DNA from: Deltaproteobacteria bacterium
Lineage (GTDB): Bacteria > Desulfobacterota > Binatia > UTPRO1
Assembly (NCBI GenBank): GCA_016200545.1
Contig: JACQEO010000004.1
Coordinates: forward strand, 1 to 64,000
DNA length: 64,000 bases
Direction of reading: 5' to 3'
Below the pieces are notes generated by a model that was not told the DNA's origin, did not search any database, and saw only the letters and a program-made list of their open reading frames with translations. The translations under genes and the position numbers were made by a program. Positions 56,705 to 64,000 of this stretch are shown piece after piece. The first letter of the stretch is position 1. Each line of letters starts with the position of its first letter.

Positions 56705-58299
56705 CCGGCAACCGCCTCTGCGCCCTCGCAGCCGCACGGGAACTCGATGGTGAACGTCGTGCCGACGTTCGGCGTGCTCTGCACGCGGATCTCGCCGCGG
56801 TAACGACGCACCACCGAGTGCACGACCGACAGGCCGAGGCCCGTACCCTGTCCCGGCGACTTGGTCGTGAAGAAGGGATTGAAGATGTCCTTCAGCTGAT
56901 GCTCGGGGATGCCGACCCCGCTGTCGCTGAAGTCGAGTCGCATGCGGTTCGGCGGTACCAGGACGGTGCGGATGCGGAGTTCCCCGCCGTGCGGCATCGC
57001 CTGCACGGCGTTGGTGATCAGGTTGAGGAAGATCTGTCGCAGGGCGTTTTGGTTGGCCGAGCAGAGGCCGGTCGCGGCGAAGTCAGTGTGCACACGGACT
57101 TCGCTGCTTTGGAGGTACTTGTTCATGAGCAGCAGCGTCTTCCGCAGGAGATCGTTGACGTCGACCGGCTCGAGGTCGACCGTCGACGCGCGCGAGAACT
57201 CGAGCAGGTTGTTGATGATCGCTTGCACGCGATCCATCTCCTCGCGGGCGATCTTCAAGTCTTCGCGCACGTCGGCATTGCCGCCGTCGACGATCTCCGA
57301 GAGGTCGTAGAGCGCGTTCATGATGATGCCGAGCGGATTGCGGATCTCGTGGGCGATGCCGGCCGCGAGCTGCCCGATCGCGGCCATCTTCTCCGACTGG
57401 ATCAGCTGATCCTCGAGGCGTTTGCGGTCGGAGATGTCGACGCAGATCTGCTGGATGAAGCGCTGGTCACCGTACTCGATGACGCCGGAGTTGATGAAGA
57501 CCGGAACGATCGCACCGCTGTGCGTGCGAACGTGCAGATCCTCGCGGCTGGCGTTGCCGTAGCGGCGCGTGTCTTCCCAGAGGCGCGTCGCCGCCTCGCG
57601 CTCGCTCGGCGGGTGCAAGTCCCAGCTGTGCATGCCGCGCAGCTCCTCCGAGGAGTGCCCGAGCGACTGCTCGGCGACGACGTTCGCCGAGAGCACGGCG
57701 CCGTCGTCCCAGCCGATCTTGAAGATCGCCGCCGGCGCGTTGTCGATCGAGCGGCGATACGTCGCTTCCTGCTCGCGCAGCTGCTCCTCGCGCGCCTCGA
57801 CGAAGAAGTCGGTGATGTGGAGGATGCGCTCGTCGCACTCCTGCTCGAAGAGCGCCATGAGGTCGGCGCGGTGCGGCCGGTCGGCGGCGTAGCGGCGCCG
57901 GAGGTGGTCGCCCATGAGCTGGAAGATCTTGATCTGCCCGGAGAGGAAGCGCGATGCCGGAAACTTGGAGATGAAGCCGCGGCGCGCGTGGCTGCGGAGG
58001 AAGACGTAGGTGTCGCAGTCGTCGGGGTCGGCGATGTGGCGGATCCAGCGCTGCAAGGACGCGTCGATGTCGGTGCTGAGGCCCGACCACTGGCTCTCGG
58101 CGATGCGGAAGGCGCGGCCGACGTGGCCGACCCACGTGCGCACCACATCGGGAAGGGCGTCGGTGAGCGCGTTCGCCAGCTCGTCGCGGAGCGGGCTCCG
58201 CGCCCGCGGGTAGCGCAAGAGCACACACCCTTGCATGTACCCTTCGATGCGCCGCAGGTGATCGGCGAGCGCTTCGTCCTGGCCTGGATCGGGACTCAT
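56701..58299 (-). CDS. PAS-domain sensor histidine kinase
   Basis: This 532-aa soluble kinase has an N-terminal helical region of about 190 residues (resembling RsbRD-type N-terminal sensor domains), with ASRFLSGQIKIFQLMGDHLR. A PAS domain (about 205-310) follows, starting with ATYRRSIDNAPAAIFKIGWD. The HisKA has AAGIAHEIRNPLG, and the HATPase has the N-box NLITNAVQAM and the G2 box GTGLGLSVVHSV. There are no membrane helices. ATG 58299 is used. It forms a two-gene unit with the NtrC-like regulator and would sense an internal signal. Confidence 0.9.
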
Positions 58300-58442
58300 G
58301 ACGAGGGTGCGAGGGTCCGCCAAGTTGTCTTACCAACTCGGAAATGCCGTTGCCAGCGGCCCGCGCGTGCGTCCCGCCGCGAGGTTCTCTATGGTGGATG
58401 CGCGTCGGGCGGCCGAGCCGGCGCAACCTGCGGACGACGACG

Positions 58443-59054
58443 ATGTTGAAGACTCCGAACGTGCCGGTTCCCGAGGCCGCGTCCGATCCGGACGTCCAAC
58501 TCATGCTGCGCTTGCGGGCGGGCGACGCGGGCGCGTTCCGCGAGCTGTTCGAAAAACACAGCAGGGCGATCGTGAACTTCGCATACAATTTTGTGGGAAG
58601 CAGGCCGCGCGCCGAGGAGCTGGCGCAGGACGTCTTCCTGCAGGTGTACCGCGCCGCCGCGCGCTACGAGCCGAACGCCAAGTTCACAACCTGGCTCTAT
58701 CGGATCGCGACCAACGCCTGCCTGAACGAGGTTCGCCGGCCGGAGCGCCGCTACCGCACGCGTTCGCTCGAACGCGAGACGGACGACAGCCGTGACCGCA
58801 CTGAGATCTTCCTACCCGATCCTACGGCTCTCCCGGGGGAGAGCGCATTGGCGGGTCGGGAGCTCGAGGCTAAGATACGCGAGGTGCTGGGCACGCTGCC
58901 GGAGAATCAACGTGCGGCGCTGGTCTTGAGCAGGGTGGATGGACTCTCCTACCGCGAGGTGGCGGACGCGCTCGAGTGCTCCGAGAGCGCCGTGAAGAGT
59001 CTGGTGTTCCGTGCGACGGCGACCTTGCGCCGCGAGCTCGAGGAGTATCTGTGA
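58443..59054 (+). CDS. ECF-type RNA polymerase sigma factor
   Basis: This 203-aa extracytoplasmic-function sigma factor has region 2 (AFRELFEKHSRAIVNFAYNF, EELAQDVFLQVYRAAARY) and region 4 with YREVADALECSESAVKSLVF. Region 3 is absent, as usual. ATG 58443 is chosen; longer frames read upstream. It overlaps the anti-sigma gene by GTGA coupling. It probably controls its own operon; no convincing ECF promoter was seen upstream. Confidence 0.9.
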   Translation: MLKTPNVPVPEAASDPDVQLMLRLRAGDAGAFRELFEKHSRAIVNFAYNFVGSRPRAEELAQDVFLQVYRAAARYEPNAKFTTWLYRIATNACLNEVRRPERRYRTRSLERETDDSRDRTEIFLPDPTALPGESALAGRELEAKIREVLGTLPENQRAALVLSRVDGLSYREVADALECSESAVKSLVFRATATLRRELEEYL

Positions 59055-59683
59055 TCGCCGCTTGTGAGGCCTTCGCGGCGGAGCTGATCGCCTACCTCGA
59101 CGGCGAGCACACCGAGACCGACGCCGCGCGCATCGAGGCGCACCTCGGTACCTGCCTCGCCTGCCGGCGCGAGATCGAGCGTCTGCGCCGGTTGCGGGCG
59201 CTGCTCGGTGAGCTGCGCCCGCTCGAACCCTCCGCTGCCTTTCGCGAAGGAATGTGGCGACGGCTCGATGCGGTGCCGCCGCGTGCCGTCCGCCGTTCGC
59301 GCGTAGCGCTCTGGACCGTACCGGCCTTGGCCGCCGCGGCCGCCGTGGCGCTCGTCTGGTACTCGTCGGTCGCGCGCATCGTCGGCGAGGGAAGCGCGAT
59401 GCGCGACGGGCGCTCACTCGCTGCGGCGTCACGGCCTCGCGGCGACGGCGGAGAGGCGCTGGCGCAGCGTGGACACGAGGGCGCGCGCGAGGAGCGTCGC
59501 GACGTCGCCGACGCCGGGAATCTCGACCAGTACCCGCCGGAGCTCGTCGAGCATCCGGAGCTCTTTTTGCGCTTGCCGGTCGTACGACGGCTGCAGAAGC
59601 TGCAACACTTCGAGGAGGTGCGGCAGCGTACCGGCGACGAGCCCCTCGGCCAGCTCGCGCCGCGCACGCCGTCGATCGGATGA
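59051..59683 (+). CDS. Anti-sigma factor with zinc-finger domain
   Basis: This 210-aa membrane protein has an N-terminal ZAS/zf-HC2 domain with HLGTCLACRREIE (His-x3-Cys-x2-Cys). One membrane helix (ALWTVPALAAAAAVALVWYS, about residues 85-104) and a periplasmic tail follow. GTG 59051 overlaps the sigma stop, the usual coupling. Release of the sigma factor would follow a periplasmic signal. The tail has acidic and Arg-rich patches without a known domain. Confidence 0.85.
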   Translation: MIAACEAFAAELIAYLDGEHTETDAARIEAHLGTCLACRREIERLRRLRALLGELRPLEPSAAFREGMWRRLDAVPPRAVRRSRVALWTVPALAAAAAVALVWYSSVARIVGEGSAMRDGRSLAAASRPRGDGGEALAQRGHEGAREERRDVADAGNLDQYPPELVEHPELFLRLPVVRRLQKLQHFEEVRQRTGDEPLGQLAPRTPSIG

Positions 59684-60027
59684 CGATACGGCGTCGGCAT
59701 CTCGCGGTCGTGGCCGTCCTTGCGTGCGTGCACGGAGCCGCGGGCGTCACCGTCGACCCGTGCCGCGCCGACGAGCTGCGCCTGGTGCAGCGCTGGGACG
59801 AATTGTCGCCGACGGAGCGGGGCGAGGCGCTCCACAACTATCAGCGCTTTCGGCAGCTGCCGCCCGATCGACAGCGCGCCGTCGAGCAGAACTACGATCG
59901 CTGGCGGGAGTTGCCGCCGCAGGAGAAGGATCGCCTGCGCGACAATTACCAGCAGTATCGTGGGATGTCGCCGGAGGAACGGCGTGATTTTCAACGTCGC
60001 TACCGCGACTGGCGGCGGACTCGCTGA
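59680..60027 (+). CDS. DUF3106-type exported protein
   Basis: This 115-aa exported protein has a short signal peptide (LAVVAVLACVHGAAG) and helical repeats of the DUF3106 type: RWDELSPTERGEALHNYQRF, RWRELPPQEKDRLRDNYQQY and RGMSPEERRDFQRRY. Its start overlaps the anti-sigma stop (ATGA). DUF3106 proteins are commonly in ECF/anti-sigma operons and may sense or stabilise envelope conditions. Function is unproven. Confidence 0.8.
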   Translation: MTIRRRHLAVVAVLACVHGAAGVTVDPCRADELRLVQRWDELSPTERGEALHNYQRFRQLPPDRQRAVEQNYDRWRELPPQEKDRLRDNYQQYRGMSPEERRDFQRRYRDWRRTR

Positions 60028-60029
60028 CC

Positions 60030-60500
60030 ATGGCTGGCGACGTACGCGGTGATCGTCGACGATGCGCGACCGGCGTGGCGCTGCTCGCCGCCGTCGCGCT
60101 GATGTCGCTCGGTGCGGCGGCGTCGACGAGCGTCGTGCACGTCCGCCGTCGCGGCATGCCGCGCCTCGGCGCGTCGCACCCGTCGGCGTCACGCGCGTTG
60201 CCGCCGACCACGCCGGGCTCGGCGCCGAGTGGCGCCGCCGGCCCACCTCCGCTCGGTGCTGCCGGGCCGCCCCCGCTCGGTGCCGCCGGGCCGCCGCCGC
60301 TCGGCGCCGCCGGCCCGCCCCCGCTCGGTGCCGTCGGTGGAGAGCCGCGGGTCGTCGTGCGGGCGGCGCCGCGATCGGACGCGGCGCCTGGTTGCGAGAA
60401 CGACGCGTGCCCGGATCCGGCAATTCCGGAGAGCGCAGTCGAGGTGATGCCATTCGACGCGGCGGACGAGCAACCCATGGACGTGTCCCCGCGCGACTGA
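60030..60500 (+). CDS. Exported Pro-rich repeat protein
   Basis: This 156-aa protein has a hydrophobic N-terminal helix (GVALLAAVALMSLGAAAS) and a central tandem repeat GAAGPPPL (four units, about residues 68-99). It ends in an acidic tail (SAVEVMPFDAADEQPMDV). Two Cys are near 125-130. It starts two bases after the DUF3106 stop and ends the ECF operon. No family is recognised. It may be a low-complexity envelope or wall-spanning protein. Confidence 0.6.
   Translation: MAGDVRGDRRRCATGVALLAAVALMSLGAAASTSVVHVRRRGMPRLGASHPSASRALPPTTPGSAPSGAAGPPPLGAAGPPPLGAAGPPPLGAAGPPPLGAVGGEPRVVVRAAPRSDAAPGCENDACPDPAIPESAVEVMPFDAADEQPMDVSPRD
60231..60326 (+). repeat. Tandem 24-bp repeat, 4 units
   Basis: Four in-frame 24-bp units, each coding GAAGPPPL with synonymous variation (GGT/GGC, CCC/CCG/CCT), lie inside the exported Pro-rich protein gene. 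Unit number may vary between strains by slippage or unequal recombination. Confidence 0.85.
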
Positions 60501-60552
60501 CGCGCCGAACGTCGCGGCGCGACTCGAGCGCTACTCGTACGCGCGGCGCGCG

Positions 60553-60581
60553 TTGGTCGCCTGCGGTGGCGCGGCTATAAT
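60553..60581 (+). promoter_or_regulatory. Promoter of uvrB with perfect -10
   Basis: TATAAT (60576-60581) is a perfect -10, with TTGGTC (60553-60558) 17 bases upstream. The predicted start near 60588 lies two bases before the GTG of uvrB, and no Shine-Dalgarno is present, so a leaderless transcript is predicted. Confidence 0.65.
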
Positions 60582-60589
60582 CGCTCGTC

Positions 60590-62641
<2,052 letters not shown>

Positions 62642-62651
62642 CTCAGGGAAG

Positions 62652-62687
62652 TTGCGACCGATCGTCGCGTGCGTCATAATGACGCAC
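62652..62687 (+). promoter_or_regulatory. Promoter-operator of Phd/VapC module
   Basis: TTGCGA (62652-62657) is 17 bases from CATAAT (62675-62680). A perfect inverted repeat GTGCGTCAT-A-ATGACGCAC (62669-62687) covers the -10 and ends one base before ATG 62688. Phd-type antitoxins bind such palindromes, so this is a strong candidate for autoregulation. The transcript would be nearly leaderless. Confidence 0.7.
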
Positions 62688-62933
62688 ATGCGCACCGCCA
62701 CCGTACGTGAGGCCCAACACAATCTTCCGAAGATCCTACGATCAGTGAGCCGCGGTGAGGTGGTCGAGATCACCCGGCGCAATCGGGTGGTCGCTCGCCT
62801 CGTACCCGCCGCGGCTCGACCTGTGGGCGGGCTCCCCGACTTCGTCGCGCGGGCACGTGCGATCTGGGGTCGGCGTCCCGGCGGAAAGCCCACGAGTGAG
62901 ATCGTGATCGAGGCTCGGGCAGATAGGCGGTGA
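62688..62933 (+). CDS. Phd/YefM-family antitoxin
   Basis: This 81-aa antitoxin opens MRTATVREAQHNLPKILRSV, then GEVVEITRRNRVVARLVP, the typical Phd/YefM DNA-binding fold. The C-terminal tail (GGLPDFVARARAIWGRRPGG) binds the toxin. ATG 62688 is preferred; ATG 62679 would lie inside the operator palindrome. It overlaps vapC by GTGA. It is expected to repress its promoter. Confidence 0.83.
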   Translation: MRTATVREAQHNLPKILRSVSRGEVVEITRRNRVVARLVPAAARPVGGLPDFVARARAIWGRRPGGKPTSEIVIEARADRR

Positions 62934-63370
62934 CGTTGTGGCTCGACACGAGCGCCCTGGTCTCGCTCTACGTTCCTGAGGCGAGGTCCGAGCGCGTGGC
63001 ACGCCTGGTCCGGCGCGCCGGCGACCCGATCCCGTTTTCTCAGCTCCATGAGCTCGAGCTGGCCAACGCGCTCCGGCTCCGCGTGTTTCGCTGCGCGGCC
63101 AGCCGGAGGCAGGTCGACGCGACGCTCGCTCGCGTCATGGACGATCTCGATGCGGGAATTCTGCGGCGAGCGGCGGTCGATTGGCCGCTGGCGCTGGCGA
63201 GGGCCATCGAGCTCGCGGAGCGGCACACGGCGCGCCTCGGCTGCCGGTCACTCGATCTTCTCCACGTGTCGGCTGCGATGCTGTCGGCCAGCGATCGTTT
63301 CGTTACGGCGGATCGCCGCCAGAGCACGGCGGCACGCCGTGCCGGCCTGGTGACGACCCGGGTCGCCTGA
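62930..63370 (+). CDS. vapC: VapC-type PIN-domain toxin
   Basis: This 146-aa PIN RNase has the first Asp in WLDTSALVSLYVPE, Glu in ELELANALRLR, Asp in CRSLDLLHVSAAML, and Asp in FVTADRRQSTAAR. It is probably tRNA- or rRNA-directed. GTG 62930 overlaps the antitoxin stop. It resembles other bacterial VapC more than the PIN protein at 1.5 kb, so the two modules are independent acquisitions. Confidence 0.83.
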   Translation: MTLWLDTSALVSLYVPEARSERVARLVRRAGDPIPFSQLHELELANALRLRVFRCAASRRQVDATLARVMDDLDAGILRRAAVDWPLALARAIELAERHTARLGCRSLDLLHVSAAMLSASDRFVTADRRQSTAARRAGLVTTRVA

Positions 63371-63403
63371 CGCGCGATACGCCGGCTCAGCGGCCAGCGG
63401 CCA

Positions 63404-63993
63404 TCGACCGTGGTGGAGCGTCGTTTGCGCGAGTCGAGCGCGAGTTCTTCGCGCAGGCGTGTTTCGTCGGCCAAACCGTGCTCGGCCACTCGGTCCAAGC
63501 CTCTGTTGCGGCGCAACGGATCCTCACATGGGCGAGAGCTCAGCTTCGTTCGACGGTAGTCAGCCGTTGGCTACGACGCTTGCCGGCTTTGCTGAGGCGC
63601 CGGCGCGTGAGCGCGGCGTACCTCTCGGCTCCTGGGCGCGGGGCGATGCGGACGCGTTGAGCGACGTCGATTTGATCGTCGTCGCACCGTCGACGCGGCC
63701 AGTCGTCGACCGGTTCCGAGACTAGCCGGAGCCCCGTCGGCATCGACCTTCTTGTCTACACACCAGAGGAGCTCAGCCGCGAACGACGCCGGAGCCGTTT
63801 TGTCCGCCACGCCGTTCGTGAAGCGCGTCGGTTGATGTGGCGGCCGCCAATTGAATGGATCGCCGCGCGCCGTCACGGCTCCAGTGTCGATATCGTAAGA
63901 GCCGTGAGCGACCTGCGCGAGCTCGATCCTTCTGCCGACACCTCCGTGCGGGGCGCATCCGCGACGACCTCGATGTCGATAGGAAGTCGATAG
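63404..63993 (+). pseudogene. Broken nucleotidyltransferase (MNT) module, possible HEPN remnant
   Basis: The pieces of an MNT nucleotidyltransferase occur in different frames. GSWARGDADALSDVDLIVV (DNA about 63627-63683) has the GS-x-ARG...SDxDL active site. RPVVDRFRD ends at a TAG at 63723. VGIDLLVYTPEEL, then RSRFVRHAVREARRL, continue in the next frame to a stop at 63991. A base also seems missing before GSWARG (AYL then should be FGS). Upstream, FFAQACFVGQ and TVLGHSV resemble fragments of a HEPN toxin. At least two frameshifts make it non-functional as read. Confidence 0.6.
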
Positions 63994-64000
63994 TCGATGT

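Overview
The window is a chromosomal segment of a very GC-rich bacterium, probably an uncultured deltaproteobacterium-like lineage. Ca. Binatota or a Myxococcota relative is my best guess. The inference rests on secreted proteins with 'myxo' Cys-rich (DUF4215-type) repeats, recurrent short Cys-rich inserts, a double-length UvrA, and housekeeping genes of proteobacterial type. No 16S rRNA gene is present, so the taxonomy is an inference. Codon use is strongly GC3-biased, so nearly every real gene casts long antisense and out-of-frame shadow ORFs, which are left out here.

Layout. 1-2.5 kb is an accessory edge: an IS91-type transposase remnant, a hypothetical gene, a CopG/PIN toxin-antitoxin pair and a RelE/ParE pair. 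2.6-6.4 kb is a core block: mobA divergent from the 4.5S SRP RNA, then dnaX, ybaB and recR, followed by a tRNA-Asn(GUU) interrupted in its anticodon by a 259-nt group I intron. 6.5-10.9 kb carries an MFS transporter, a membrane sulfatase-fold protein and a divergent radical SAM/SPASM protein. 10.9-17.7 kb is an AddB/AddA-type recombination helicase-nuclease pair. 18-25 kb has a TetR regulator divergent from a secreted YVTN-propeller/cytochrome protein, then a class II aldolase and a polytopic membrane protein. 25-36 kb has a GST, an M1 aminopeptidase, a secreted beta-helix protein, a B12-dependent acyl-CoA mutase, a FabF-type ketosynthase and a frameshifted alpha/beta hydrolase. 36-44 kb has an RRM protein, a large hybrid histidine kinase, metF and clpS-clpA. 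44-48 kb holds small metabolic and unknown genes, including a dodecin-like protein.

48-54 kb is a double-length UvrA (two complete UvrA units in one polypeptide). 54-58 kb is a signalling locus: a histidine kinase overlaps an NtrC-type sigma-54 activator, and a sigma-54 promoter match lies just downstream in front of a receiver-like protein that has lost its phosphorylation residues. 58-60.5 kb is a tightly overlapped ECF sigma / anti-sigma / DUF3106 / Pro-rich secreted-protein operon. 60.6-62.6 kb is uvrB, apparently expressed from a leaderless promoter. 62.6-64 kb is a second accessory edge with a Phd/VapC module under a palindromic operator-promoter and the remains of a nucleotidyltransferase (MNT/HEPN-like) module.

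A palindromic repeat family occurs three times, each time between convergent gene ends. It keeps a GTGAA loop while its stem sequence changes with pairing preserved. No CRISPR array, intact IS element, prophage or classical antiphage system is visible. The strongest unusual items are the intron-split tRNA-Asn, the kinase/sigma-54 activator/pseudo-receiver circuit, the tandem UvrA and the stem-covarying repeat family.
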